From positions 124,001 through 188,000 of the forward strand of contig NZ_JXJO01000011.1 of NCBI RefSeq assembly GCF_000826655.1: a stretch of DNA of 64,000 nt, read 5' to 3'. Every line of letters begins with the position of its first letter. Position 1 is the first letter of the stretch. Shown piece after piece: positions 1-9,780 of the stretch. Made by a program: the position numbers and the translations under genes. Source of the stretch: Psychroserpens damuponensis (lineage in GTDB: Bacteria > Bacteroidota > Bacteroidia > Flavobacteriales > Flavobacteriaceae). The notes beneath the pieces are model-generated. The model saw nothing but the letters and a program-made list of their open reading frames with translations. It searched no databases and had not been told where the DNA came from.

Positions 1-1346
1 CTAATTACAATGTTAGGGTTTATAATATAAGAAATAACATAAGTTTTAAAACCAACGAAGGATGGCAACGCTATGAACCTATTTTAGACTCCATAATTCC
101 TTATGATCTACTTAATAAACGATTAGGTGAAAATAGTTATATCATTTCAGAAGATAATACCGATCTAATAGCTCTAAAAAATAACGGAGGTTTTATAAAA
201 TTCACATCGTTTGACAACATAGATGAGGACTTTTTTCTAAATAACCTTTTTCTAAAAAATAGATTTATAGTTGGCTATGAAAATATTTCTAAAATTAGTG
301 ATTCGCTATATGCTTTAAATTTAGACAATGGTTTTATGCTGATTAATAGCACTTCAAATACTAACAATAAATTGTACAAACCAAGTATTGAGTCCATTAG
401 CATAAGTGGAGAACGGATTCCTGTTAATAATGTAGAAGCAAATGGGCTAGGTTTTAATTTTAAAGAAAGTCTAGCCATAGAATTTTCATCTTCAAAATCA
501 TTAAATCATCATTTCGAATATATTGTGACTGAAGCAAATGACAACATTGCTCATAATTCATGGCATAAAATAGAAGGAACCCAAGTAGAGCTATCAAATT
601 TAACTGATGGTAAATACAGCTTGTTATTTAGAGCTTGTGATAATGCAGGTAATACTTCGTCAGCTCAATCTTTAGATATAGAAGTTTATCCGCCATGGTA
701 CAGAGATACGCTTGGCTATTTTTTATACTTCCTTTTAGCGAGTTTAATTCTAGTTATTTTTTATACGCTTCACAATAAGAAGATCGCAAAAGAACAACGT
801 TTAATAAAAATTAAATACCAGAAAGAGCAACAAAAATTACTTAGAGAACAAACGTTAGAAAACGAAAAGCGAATTGTTCAGCTTAAAAATGAATCGTTAC
901 AAAATGAGATTAAATTAAAAAGTAAACAACTAGCCAATAACGCAATGGCATTAGTAAAGAAAAATGAAACGCTTCAAGACATTAAAAGAGACTTGATGGT
1001 AAACAAAGAAGGATTTAATAATTACTATTCGTATAAAAGGATTGTAAAAAAATTAGATAATTCAATAGTATTAAAGGACGAATGGGAAGTTTTCGAAAAT
1101 AATTTCAGTCAAGTACACGATGAGTTTTTCGAAATTTTAAAAACCAAACATTCAATACTTACACCTAAAGATTTAAAGATTTGTGCCTACATCAAAATGA
1201 ATCTTTCTTCTAAAGAAATTGCTCCACTTATGAATATCTCAGTAAGAGGAGTAGAAACACACCGATATCGACTAAAAAAGAAATTAAATTTAGAAAATGA
1301 CATTTCTTTAGCTGATTATTTATTAAATATTAAAAATCAGGTGTAA
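1..1346 (+). CDS. PUL regulator: Y_Y_Y sensor/LuxR-type HTH protein (5' end outside window)
   Basis: The reading frame is open from position 3, so the gene starts before the window; the first ATG inside (336) is internal. What is visible is the end of a periplasmic sensor part, probably a beta-propeller, then a triple-tyrosine (Y_Y_Y) domain (about 380-695), one membrane span (about 705-770), a charged coiled coil (780-1000) and a C-terminal LuxR-like helix-turn-helix (about 1155-1330, with TPKDLKICAYIKMNLSSKEI and a VETHRYRLKKKL recognition helix). This layout is that of one-component, SusR-like regulators that sense an oligosaccharide in the periplasm and bind DNA in the cytoplasm. It lies directly upstream of the susC/susD pair in the same direction and is the obvious regulator of the locus. 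There is no histidine kinase or receiver domain in the visible part, so it is not a classical hybrid two-component system. Confidence 0.88.
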   Translation, partial: NYNVRVYNIRNNISFKTNEGWQRYEPILDSIIPYDLLNKRLGENSYIISEDNTDLIALKNNGGFIKFTSFDNIDEDFFLNNLFLKNRFIVGYENISKISDSLYALNLDNGFMLINSTSNTNNKLYKPSIESISISGERIPVNNVEANGLGFNFKESLAIEFSSSKSLNHHFEYIVTEANDNIAHNSWHKIEGTQVELSNLTDGKYSLLFRACDNAGNTSSAQSLDIEVYPPWYRDTLGYFLYFLLASLILVIFYTLHNKKIAKEQRLIKIKYQKEQQKLLREQTLENEKRIVQLKNESLQNEIKLKSKQLANNAMALVKKNETLQDIKRDLMVNKEGFNNYYSYKRIVKKLDNSIVLKDEWEVFENNFSQVHDEFFEILKTKHSILTPKDLKICAYIKMNLSSKEIAPLMNISVRGVETHRYRLKKKLNLENDISLADYLLNIKNQV

Positions 1347-1590
1347 CTTATTCTTATATCCTCAATTAAAACTACGTCATTTATACGTCACATTGCGATT
1401 GTCTCGCTAACTACAACGTTTTTTTTATATATTTATATTACGTCAAATACTGTTTCCTTAACACTTTTTAACCTTCTTAGTGTTTTATGACGTATTTAAA
1501 ATGTAAATAGATAATTATAGGAATTAACATTAGATTATAACTTAGTCACTCAAATAAACTAACAGTCTAATTTAAATAGTAATCAATTTT
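1347..1590 (+). promoter_or_regulatory. susC upstream regulatory region with repeated TACGTCA sites
   Basis: This 244-base gap between regulator and susC holds three direct copies of TACGTCA (1373-1379, 1384-1390, 1439-1445) and one inverted copy TGACGTA (1488-1494). The first two are 11 bases apart and the third is 55 further on, so these three fall on one face of the helix. I infer that they are binding sites for the adjacent LuxR-type regulator. No exact TAnnTTTG box was found here. Confidence 0.4.
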
Positions 1591-4500
1591 ATGAAAACAA
1601 AAATCAGTCTATTGTTGATGCTGTTTGTTTCAATTTGCACTATGGCACAGCAAATTGAAATTAATGGTATTGTAACGAGTAAAAGTGATGGAATACCTTT
1701 ACCTGGAGTAAGTATTATAATTAAAGGGACAAGCACAGGTACGTCTTCCGATTTTGACGGTAATTACTCCTTATTAGTAAATAAAGGAGATCAAATAGAG
1801 TACAGTTATCTAGGTTTTGAGACAACAACCATTACAGTTAAAGATGAACTAAAAATTGATGTTGCACTAGTTGATGATATAGCAAGTTTAAATGAGGTTG
1901 TTGTAATTGGTTATGGGACTCAAAAACGTAAAGAAGTAACTGGCGCTATTGCTAGTGTTTCAGGAGCTGAAATAACTAAACAACCTGCAGTTAATGCGCT
2001 TCAGTCTATTCAAGGAAAAATGACAGGTGTAAATATTGTCAATACAAATGCTCCTGGCAGTGAACCTAACATTATAATACGAGGTATAGGTACAGCATCT
2101 GCTGGAAGTAATATTCTCTACATTGTAGATGGCGTGCAAGTCAATAGTATTAGTAATATAAACCCAGAAGATATTGAAACATTTGATGTTCTTAAAGATG
2201 CTGCCTCTGCAAGTATTTATGGTATGAATGCCTCTAATGGTGTTGTTATAGTAACGACAAAAAGCGGTAAAAAAGGAAAAATGAAGATTGAATTATCTAC
2301 ATATTATGGCGCTAAATCAATGTTAAATCCTGTTGAAATGGCTAATTCTAGTCAATATGTTAGGTATTTTAATGAAAACCAATTTATAAATGGAGAAACA
2401 ACGTTTTTATCACCTGACCAACCTTATGACACAGATTGGTATGATGAATTAACAGATATTGGATTTAGTAATTCTAATAACATTGCTATTTCTGGAGCGA
2501 GTGAAGATATCAAGTATTTTTTTAGTTTTAATAATTATAGTGAAGATGGTATTCTAGATGATCAAGATTATAATAGAAATACAATTAGAGCTAATAATAG
2601 TGTAGAATTGTTTGAAGATCGTATGAAGATTAGCACTAATTTAAGCGGATCTTTTATAAAATCTCTACCAAAACCGTTTAATGCTTTTAATTCAGCATAT
2701 AGGCAAGCACCAGTTATTCCTGTGTATTATGAGAGTGGTCAATATGGTCAATCATTTTGGAATCAAACAACTGGTATTGCAACATATCTAGGTTCAAATA
2801 CAGATGTTATTGGATCTCTCAACTCAGTGGGCAACCCAATAGCTGCAGTGGAATATACGAACCAAGTGAATAATACAACCGATTTACAAGGTAGTATTCA
2901 AGCCGATTTAAATATTACAGATTACTTAAAAGCTTCTGGTAGATATACAGCAACAAAAACCTTTTTTAAAAATAGAAGCTTTAATGATACCAGAGCACTT
3001 TGGTTAATCAGTGATCCAACTAGAACAGATGAAGAATTTCAAATCAATCAAGATAATAATCCTGAAGTCACAACATATGCAAATAATAGTTTGTCTTATA
3101 CAAGTTCAGAAAGTTATAGATACAATGTAGAAGGGTTTTTAACGTTTGACAAAACGTTTAATACTGTACATAATTTTAATGCTGTAGCAGGATTTTCCAG
3201 AGGACAGAGAAATGATGTTTTTACAATGTATGCCCTAGGATATGGAGTGCCTCCTCAGGAAAATTATTGGAGCATCAATTTTGCTGATGATAACTATGAA
3301 AAGGTAGTTTCTCAATTTTATTCTACTCCTACAAGAGAGCAATCATATTTTGGTCGATTGATGTATAATTATGATAGTAAATATTTCTTACAAGCAAATA
3401 TTAGAAGAGACGGTACTAGTAATTTCAAAAATGATAGCAACGAAGATTATTTTGACAACTTTCCAGCTGTAAGTGCTGGATGGGCAGTCTCTAATGAAAA
3501 CTTTTTTGATGTTTCGTTTATCAACTTTCTTAAGTTAAAAGCTGGTTGGGGAAAAGTAGGTAACTCTAGAGTGCCGTTTAATCAAACAACAATAACAACT
3601 AGCACAGGTAGTAGTAGCGTAAACTATGCATTTGGTGCAAATCAAGATCTAGTTTTTGGCGCTGCCTATGGAGCAGAAATACTTCCAATATCATGGGAAA
3701 TTACCGAAGAATTTAATGCTGGTCTAAATTTAACAGGTTTTAATAATAGGTTTAATGCCGAATTTAATTATTACAATAGAAATACTGAAAATGCCATTTT
3801 ATTAGTAACTCCAGTTTATACAACCGAAGGTTCTGGTAGCTTTTATGATCATGGAGCAGAAGTCACTAATAAAGGTATTGAAATTGATTTAAAATGGAGA
3901 GACAATATCACTGATGATCTATCTTACAATATTGGAGCAATATTTTCTACAAATAAAAATAATGTTGAAAATGTTAAATCTGCTTATGACGGACAAGTTG
4001 GTGGAAGTTTAGGTAATGGTCAAATAACAAAACGTTTAGAAGAAGGACAGCCATTATATTCTTGGTGGATGTATGAAGTAGAGGGTGTTTGGCAAAATCA
4101 AGAAGAAATAGATGAAAACCCTAGTATTTCTGGTGCACTACCAGGACATTTAAAATATTCAGATTTAAATGATGATGGCATTATTGACGATAAGGATAAA
4201 AAGTTTTTTGGATCTTATTTACCAACTTACTCCTATGGACTTTCATTAGGTCTAAATTATAAAAATCTAGATTTAACTATTGAAGGCTATGGTGCTGGAG
4301 GTAATAAAATATATAATGGCCTCAAAGGTACTCGTATAAATGGTGGTGAAAATATAACAGCAGATGTATTTAACTATAGATGGACTGGAGAAGGATCTAC
4401 AAACACAAATCCAGGGGCAAATCGAGATTCTTATGCTTCTAATTATTACTTAGAGGATGGTGATTATTTTAGAATAAATAACATCACATTAGGATATACT

Positions 4501-4689
4501 TTAAAAGATGTTATAAAAAGTGTGAGCTCAATACGACTTTATGCTACAGCACAAAACCCTTTTATGTTTACTAAATATTCAGGGTTTACTCCAGAAATTA
4601 TTGGTACTTCAGCTGGTACTGGAGGTATTGAACTTTCTGCTTACCCTACACTTAAAACATTTTTATTCGGTGTAAATATTGAACTATAA
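1591..4689 (+). CDS. SusC-like TonB-dependent outer-membrane transporter
   Basis: A 1032-residue outer-membrane receptor that would pull oligosaccharides into the periplasm using TonB energy, working with the SusD-like lipoprotein that follows. Residues 1-19 are a Sec signal ending in MAQ. Residues about 23-100 are a carboxypeptidase-D-like regulatory domain, a hallmark of SusC proteins. The plug follows, with the family signature VVIGYGTQ near 105 and GVVIVTTKSGKKGK near 215. The rest is a 22-strand-type barrel ending FGVNIEL. The length is normal for the family. The start at 1591 gives a clean signal peptide. It is the first structural gene after the regulator and is separated from susD by only 12 bases. 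Substrate cannot be read from the sequence; the neighbouring GH144 and GH3 genes suggest beta-glucan oligosaccharides. Confidence 0.96.
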   Translation: MKTKISLLLMLFVSICTMAQQIEINGIVTSKSDGIPLPGVSIIIKGTSTGTSSDFDGNYSLLVNKGDQIEYSYLGFETTTITVKDELKIDVALVDDIASLNEVVVIGYGTQKRKEVTGAIASVSGAEITKQPAVNALQSIQGKMTGVNIVNTNAPGSEPNIIIRGIGTASAGSNILYIVDGVQVNSISNINPEDIETFDVLKDAASASIYGMNASNGVVIVTTKSGKKGKMKIELSTYYGAKSMLNPVEMANSSQYVRYFNENQFINGETTFLSPDQPYDTDWYDELTDIGFSNSNNIAISGASEDIKYFFSFNNYSEDGILDDQDYNRNTIRANNSVELFEDRMKISTNLSGSFIKSLPKPFNAFNSAYRQAPVIPVYYESGQYGQSFWNQTTGIATYLGSNTDVIGSLNSVGNPIAAVEYTNQVNNTTDLQGSIQADLNITDYLKASGRYTATKTFFKNRSFNDTRALWLISDPTRTDEEFQINQDNNPEVTTYANNSLSYTSSESYRYNVEGFLTFDKTFNTVHNFNAVAGFSRGQRNDVFTMYALGYGVPPQENYWSINFADDNYEKVVSQFYSTPTREQSYFGRLMYNYDSKYFLQANIRRDGTSNFKNDSNEDYFDNFPAVSAGWAVSNENFFDVSFINFLKLKAGWGKVGNSRVPFNQTTITTSTGSSSVNYAFGANQDLVFGAAYGAEILPISWEITEEFNAGLNLTGFNNRFNAEFNYYNRNTENAILLVTPVYTTEGSGSFYDHGAEVTNKGIEIDLKWRDNITDDLSYNIGAIFSTNKNNVENVKSAYDGQVGGSLGNGQITKRLEEGQPLYSWWMYEVEGVWQNQEEIDENPSISGALPGHLKYSDLNDDGIIDDKDKKFFGSYLPTYSYGLSLGLNYKNLDLTIEGYGAGGNKIYNGLKGTRINGGENITADVFNYRWTGEGSTNTNPGANRDSYASNYYLEDGDYFRINNITLGYTLKDVIKSVSSIRLYATAQNPFMFTKYSGFTPEIIGTSAGTGGIELSAYPTLKTFLFGVNIEL

Positions 4690-4701
4690 AAAAAATTGAA
4701 A

Positions 4702-6111
4702 ATGAAACTAAAAATAACAAAATTCGGAATTTTGCTTTTCACTTTGCTTTTATTAGCAAATTGCAGCGATGATTATTTAGATGTAGATAGTAGGTCAGAA
4801 ATAGATGCCGCAGATAGTGGAGTTGTTGTAGAGCCTGAAGAAATGGTAAACGGAATCTACGGTATGCTTACAGATTGGGATTATTCGTTCTCTTATTTGG
4901 GAGTAACAGAAATCATATCAGATAATGCAGATAAAGGAAGTTCGGCCTCAGATACTGGAGCAGATAAACATTTACTAGATGCCTTAGAACATACAACTAC
5001 AGGACCTTCTGTTTTAGCCATGTGGGAGCACTGGTATAAAAGTATAGGAAGAGCAAGTATCGCTATTTCTTACACGACAGATTACGGTTTAACAGACCAG
5101 GCCTATAAAGATAGACTTATAGGAGAAGCTAAATTTTTGAGAGCTTTAAACTATTTTTGGTTAGTTCGCTCTTTTGGAGATATTCCTTTACAACATATCG
5201 ATTATGTTGTGCGTCAGCCTAAAGCAGATGTATACGGGTTTATTCAACAGGATTTACTAGATGCTATTGATTTATTACCAACAAAAAGCGAATACGCTGC
5301 TGCAGATTTAGGAAGAGCAACACGTGGTGCAGCTCAAGCATTACTAGCGAAGGTATATTTATATGATGAAAAATGGCAAGATTCTTACGATATGGCTACA
5401 GCAGTAGTAACAAGTGGAAATTATGATTTACACGGTAATTACGAAGAATTATGGAGAGCGTCTCAAGAAAATGGTATAGAATCTCTTTTTGAAGTTCAAG
5501 GTAGAGGTGAGTCTATTGCACATGGTGTACAACAATATTCACAAGTTCAAGGTGCTAGAGGCACCAGTGGTTGGGGATGGGGATTTAATATTCCTTCTCA
5601 AAATCTATTAAATGCATTCAATGCAGAAGGAGATGTTATTAGAAGAGATGCAACGATAATTTTTGCAGGTGAAACAATGTGGGACGGAAGGGAAGTAAGT
5701 GCTTCTACAGAAAATCCAATGTATAGTGAAAAAGCATATTCTAGTGCTAATGCAGGTGATAGTGATGGTGATAAAAATGTAAGAATACTTCGTTTTGCTG
5801 AAGTCTTATTAATTCAATCAGAAGCTGCTCTTCATGTTGGTGCAGATGCCTCTACTCCATTAAATAGAGTAAGAAATAGAGTTAACCTTACGTCTATTAA
5901 TTCTCCAACTTTTCAAGATATATGGAAAGAAAGACGATTAGAATTAGCTTTTGAGCATGATAGATGGTTTGATATTATAAGAACAGGTGAAGCTCAAAGT
6001 GCAATGGCTTCTGATGGAAAAACATTTGTGGTTAATAAACATGAATTGTTTCCGATTCCATCACTTCAGTTGAATCAAACTCCAGAGATGACTCAAAATC
6101 CTAATTGGTAA
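4702..6111 (+). CDS. SusD/RagB-like glycan-binding lipoprotein
   Basis: A surface lipoprotein of 469 residues that forms the lid on the SusC barrel and binds the glycan. The signal peptide ends in a lipobox, LLANC, followed by SDDYLDVD, typical of SusD proteins. The C-terminal half has the RagB/SusD pattern, with RFAEVLLIQSEA, then WKERRLELAFEHDRWFDIIR and the terminal LFPIPSLQLNQTPEMTQNP. I chose the ATG at 4702; an in-frame TTG six bases upstream is less likely. A long inverted repeat follows the gene, which probably sets the ratio of susCD to enzyme transcripts. Confidence 0.95.
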   Translation: MKLKITKFGILLFTLLLLANCSDDYLDVDSRSEIDAADSGVVVEPEEMVNGIYGMLTDWDYSFSYLGVTEIISDNADKGSSASDTGADKHLLDALEHTTTGPSVLAMWEHWYKSIGRASIAISYTTDYGLTDQAYKDRLIGEAKFLRALNYFWLVRSFGDIPLQHIDYVVRQPKADVYGFIQQDLLDAIDLLPTKSEYAAADLGRATRGAAQALLAKVYLYDEKWQDSYDMATAVVTSGNYDLHGNYEELWRASQENGIESLFEVQGRGESIAHGVQQYSQVQGARGTSGWGWGFNIPSQNLLNAFNAEGDVIRRDATIIFAGETMWDGREVSASTENPMYSEKAYSSANAGDSDGDKNVRILRFAEVLLIQSEAALHVGADASTPLNRVRNRVNLTSINSPTFQDIWKERRLELAFEHDRWFDIIRTGEAQSAMASDGKTFVVNKHELFPIPSLQLNQTPEMTQNPNW

Positions 6112-6170
6112 AATTAGAAACAAAAAAAAACAGTACAATTACAACCATACATTGTTTGAATTAGTCCTTA

Positions 6171-6208
6171 ATTTAACTGCATCTGTAACGTATTAGATGC
6201 AGTTAAAT
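6171..6208 (+). terminator. Inverted repeat between susD and the first GH144 gene
   Basis: Two 14-base arms (6171-6184 and 6195-6208) are perfectly complementary around a 10-base loop. The ATG of the next gene is only 15 bases downstream. There is no long T-run, so it is more likely a partial terminator, attenuator or 3'-end stabiliser of the susCD message than a full stop. Confidence 0.55.
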
Positions 6209-6223
6209 TTATAAAAATCACAA

Positions 6224-7582
6224 ATGAAATTTTCGGCATTTAATATCACCATTTTAATTATGGCCTTGGGCCTCTATAACTGTAAACAAGCAGAAAAGCA
6301 GCCTCCAAAAACAGTGCAATCTCATATTAAACTAAACGAAAACAGTCTTTTAGACACTATTCAGTTCCAAACCATAAACTATTTTTGGGAAGGTGCAGAA
6401 CCAAATTCAGGTTTAGCTAGAGAGCGTTTACATTTAAATGATAATTATCCTTCATCACCTAAACAAACTGTCACAATTGGCGGTAGTGGATTTGGTGTAA
6501 TGGCAATTTTAGCTGGTATAGAAAGAGGCTTTATAAATAAGGAGGAAGCTTTAGATAGATATCTTAAAAATGTTGCTTTTCTTGAAAAAGCAGATCGTTT
6601 TCATGGAGCTTGGCCACATTGGTTAGATGGTGAAACAGGGAAAGTACTTGCTTTTAGTAAAAAAGACGATGGTGGAGATTTAGTAGAAACAGCATTTTTA
6701 ATACAAGGCTTATTAACTGTTGCAGAATACTATGATGGTGACTCTGAAAAAGAAAAACAATTAGTTGCTAAGATTAATAACTTATGGGAAAGTGTAGAAT
6801 GGGATTGGTACACCAAAGGAGGTGAAGACGTTTTATATTGGCACTGGTCACCAAAATATGGTTGGGATATGAATTTTCCTGTTGGTGGATATAATGAATG
6901 CTTAATCATGTATGTCTTAGCCGCCGCATCTCCTACACATTCAATTAATAAATCGGTTTACGAAAATGGTTGGGCTAGAAATGGTAAAATCACATCTAAT
7001 AAAACATATTACGGAGAAGATCTCGTGCTTAACTATTATGAGCATGATAATCATACCGTTGGACCATTATTTTGGGCGCATTATTCCTATTTAGGATTAA
7101 ATCCAAATGGATTATCTGATCAATATGCCGATTATTGGAAATTAACTCAAAATCAAGCCAAAATACATTACAAATATGCTGTAGATAACCCATTAAAATT
7201 CAAAGGATATGGGGATAGTCTTTGGGGATTAACATCTAGCTATTCTATAAAAGGTTACTATGGACATAGACCAGAGAACGACATTGGAGTAATAGCGCCA
7301 ACAGCAGCATTGTCGTCATTTCCATATACGCCAAAAGAAAGTATGAATGTTTTAAAAAATCTTTATAACAATCATGATAGTTTAGTTGGTAAGTACGGAC
7401 CATTTGATGCATTCAGTTTTCAAGCTAATTGGTATAAACCAGGTTATTTAGCAATAGATCAAGGTCCAATTCCTGTAATGATTGAAAATCATAGAACAGC
7501 TCTTCTGTGGAATTTATTTATGAAAAATAAAGATGTACAATCGGGCTTAGACAAGTTGGGTTTTAAATATAAAAAGAATTAA
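6224..7582 (+). CDS. GH144-like endo-beta-1,2-glucanase lipoprotein (PF10091 glucoamylase-like), copy 1
   Basis: A 452-residue lipoprotein (lipobox LYNC near residue 20) with an (alpha/alpha)6 glucoamylase-like domain over almost its whole length. Typical PF10091 blocks are visible: FHGAWPHW with DDGGDLVETAF, YWHWSPKYGW with GGYNE, GPLFWAHYSYLGLNP, and the C-terminal DQGPIPVMIENHRTALLWNL. Family members characterised in Bacteroidota and classified as GH144 cut beta-1,2-glucan endo-wise to sophoro-oligosaccharides; that activity is inferred here. It is followed after 3 bases by a paralogue of almost the same length. It is probably surface- or periplasm-facing and makes oligosaccharides for the GH3 enzyme encoded downstream. 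Confidence 0.86.
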   Translation: MKFSAFNITILIMALGLYNCKQAEKQPPKTVQSHIKLNENSLLDTIQFQTINYFWEGAEPNSGLARERLHLNDNYPSSPKQTVTIGGSGFGVMAILAGIERGFINKEEALDRYLKNVAFLEKADRFHGAWPHWLDGETGKVLAFSKKDDGGDLVETAFLIQGLLTVAEYYDGDSEKEKQLVAKINNLWESVEWDWYTKGGEDVLYWHWSPKYGWDMNFPVGGYNECLIMYVLAAASPTHSINKSVYENGWARNGKITSNKTYYGEDLVLNYYEHDNHTVGPLFWAHYSYLGLNPNGLSDQYADYWKLTQNQAKIHYKYAVDNPLKFKGYGDSLWGLTSSYSIKGYYGHRPENDIGVIAPTAALSSFPYTPKESMNVLKNLYNNHDSLVGKYGPFDAFSFQANWYKPGYLAIDQGPIPVMIENHRTALLWNLFMKNKDVQSGLDKLGFKYKKN

Positions 7583-7585
7583 AAT

Positions 7586-8956
7586 ATGAGATGTTTTAGC
7601 CTATTCTTAATTACATTAATTTGTTTTAGCTGTGGTAAAGATGATAGTATATCAAACTATCAAGGTATAGATGACCCTGACCCTACAGATGATGATCCTG
7701 TGATTGTTGATACAATAACAGACGAAGCCCTATTGAATTTAACCCAACAAGAAACTTTTAAATACTTTTGGGATTATGCAGAGTCTAACTCAGGTGCAGC
7801 TAGAGAGCGCTATCATCCTTATGATTCTTCTAACAGTCAAAATGTTGTAACCACAGGTGGTAGCGGTTTTGGTCTTATGGCAATATTAGTAGGTATCGAA
7901 AGAGGATATATTTCTAATACTGAAGGATTTGATCGATTAAGCCAAATTTTAGACTTCTTTGAAGATGCTGATCGCTTCCATGGTGCATGGCCACATTGGA
8001 TTGATGGTACTAACGGAAATGTTATTCCTTTTAGTAGTCAAGATGATGGAGGTGATTTAGTCGAAACCGCTCTCTTTGCTCAAGGATTAATTTGTATTAA
8101 AGAATATTATAAAAATGGTAATGACGAAGAGGTTGCATTAGCAACTCAAGCAGATGAACTCTGGAAAGGCGTAGAATGGAACTGGTATACACAAAATCAA
8201 AACTCTTTATTTTGGCATTGGAGTCCAGATAATGATTTTGCAATTAATTTAGAATTAAAAGGATACAATGAAACTTTAATCGCTTTTATATTAGGAGCAG
8301 CATCACCAGATTATGCCATCACACCTGAAGTTTATCATGAAGGATGGGCAAATAATGGAAATATTACAACGGCAATAAGTGAATATAATATTCCGCTTAT
8401 CCTAGACCATGCTGGAGCTGGTACTGGACCATTATTTTGGGCACACTATTCGTTTTTAGGATTAAATCCTACCAACCTTTCAGACCAGTATGCAAATTAT
8501 TGGGACCTCAATGTAAACCATACTAATATCAATTATCAACATTGTATTAGTAATCCAAATAATTATGCTGATTATGGGGAAGATTGTTGGGGTTTAACAG
8601 CTAGTTATAGTAGAAATTCTGATGGATCTACAGGTTACTCTGCACACGAACCAGAAAATGATTTAGGTGTAATTTCACCTACAGCTGCTATTAGTTCTAT
8701 TCCTTATACACCTGAAAAGTCTCTTGCAGCAATGCATTACTTCTATAGTAAAAAAGCTATTCTATTAGGACCAGCTGGATTCTATGACGCCTTTAGTCCA
8801 CAATATAATGATTGGGTTTCTCAGCAATATTTAGCTATAGACCAAGGGCCCGAAATTATAATGATAGAAAACTATAGAACAGGACTATTATGGAATTTAT
8901 TCATGCAAAACGAAGATGTTCAAAACGGTTTAAACACATTAGGATTTACATATTAA
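7586..8956 (+). CDS. GH144-like endo-beta-1,2-glucanase lipoprotein (PF10091), copy 2
   Basis: A 456-residue paralogue of the preceding protein, sharing the same blocks (FHGAWPHW, DDGGDLVETAL, WHWSPDNDF, GPLFWAHYSFLGLNP, DQGPEIIMIENYRTGLLWNL). The lipobox is CFSC, followed by an acidic Asp/Pro linker (about residues 25-42) that is absent from copy 1 and looks like a surface-export or spacer stretch. It starts 3 bases after copy 1 and is clearly in the same operon. Two copies with different N-termini could act in different compartments or on different chain lengths; this is inference. The regions after the domain are equivalent, so the duplication covers the whole gene. Confidence 0.86.
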   Translation: MRCFSLFLITLICFSCGKDDSISNYQGIDDPDPTDDDPVIVDTITDEALLNLTQQETFKYFWDYAESNSGAARERYHPYDSSNSQNVVTTGGSGFGLMAILVGIERGYISNTEGFDRLSQILDFFEDADRFHGAWPHWIDGTNGNVIPFSSQDDGGDLVETALFAQGLICIKEYYKNGNDEEVALATQADELWKGVEWNWYTQNQNSLFWHWSPDNDFAINLELKGYNETLIAFILGAASPDYAITPEVYHEGWANNGNITTAISEYNIPLILDHAGAGTGPLFWAHYSFLGLNPTNLSDQYANYWDLNVNHTNINYQHCISNPNNYADYGEDCWGLTASYSRNSDGSTGYSAHEPENDLGVISPTAAISSIPYTPEKSLAAMHYFYSKKAILLGPAGFYDAFSPQYNDWVSQQYLAIDQGPEIIMIENYRTGLLWNLFMQNEDVQNGLNTLGFTY

Positions 8957-8973
8957 TTTATAAACAATTAAAC

Positions 8974-9780
8974 ATGAAATATCAGCTTTTATTTTTAGTC
9001 TTTAGTATCATAACTTTTAGTCCAAATACTGCTAAAGCGCAAGAAAAACAATCATCAAAAGATTTGTTTACATATGAGCAACATATTGTAAAAGAAGATA
9101 CACTAAACTATAGAATGCTTTTACCTAAACATTTCGATGAATCCAAAACTTATCCTTTGGTAGTAATGCTTCATGGAGCTGGAGAGCGTGGCAATGATAA
9201 TAAGAGACAACTCGCTCACGGAAGCACGTTGTTTTTAAACGAAACAATAAGAGATTCATTTCCTGCAATAGTAATTTTTCCGCAGTGTCCTAGAAATGAT
9301 TATTGGTCTAAGTTAGAGGCAGATCGAACAACAAAGCCAATAACGTTTAAATATAAATACAACGAAGCACCAACCACTTCAATGACATTAGTTATGGATT
9401 TAATGGATGAAATGGTTGCTAAACCTTATCTAAAAACAGATCAAATATATGTTATGGGCTTGTCAATGGGAGGCATGGGTACTTTTGAAATTATTCATAG
9501 AAAACCAGAAATGTTTGCCGCAGGAATTCCAATTTGTGGAGGTGGTGATCCAGAATCTGTAACAACTTATGCGCAAACTGTTCCGCTATGGATTTTACAT
9601 GGAGCCAAAGATGATGTAGTAGACCCACTATTATCTCTAAATATGGCTTCAGCTATTATAAGCGCAGGTGGATTTCCAAAACTTACACTATATGATTTTG
9701 CAAACCATAACAGTTGGGATCCCGCTTTTGCAGAACCAGACCTTTTAAAATGGCTTTTTTCAAATTCTAAATTAAAATAA
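8974..9780 (+). CDS. Secreted alpha/beta-hydrolase, phospholipase/carboxylesterase-like
   Basis: A 268-residue exported hydrolase of the type often annotated as dienelactone hydrolase, esterase or prolyl-oligopeptidase-like. The signal peptide ends in AKAQ. The oxyanion region VVMLHGAGERG, the nucleophile elbow GLSMGGMG (Ser catalytic), the acid in HGAKDDVV and the His in FANHNSWD are all visible, so the triad looks intact. I chose the ATG at 8974, which gives a normal signal peptide; an upstream in-frame ATG at 8890 would overlap the preceding gene by 67 bases. The next gene overlaps the stop by one base (TAATG). Inside the PUL it may remove acyl groups from the glycan, but the substrate is unknown. 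Confidence 0.85.
   Translation: MKYQLLFLVFSIITFSPNTAKAQEKQSSKDLFTYEQHIVKEDTLNYRMLLPKHFDESKTYPLVVMLHGAGERGNDNKRQLAHGSTLFLNETIRDSFPAIVIFPQCPRNDYWSKLEADRTTKPITFKYKYNEAPTTSMTLVMDLMDEMVAKPYLKTDQIYVMGLSMGGMGTFEIIHRKPEMFAAGIPICGGGDPESVTTYAQTVPLWILHGAKDDVVDPLLSLNMASAIISAGGFPKLTLYDFANHNSWDPAFAEPDLLKWLFSNSKLK

Noticed and set aside
8890-8973. Extended N-terminus for the esterase at 8974
   Set aside because: It would overlap the preceding gene by 67 bases and destroy the signal peptide that begins at 8974.
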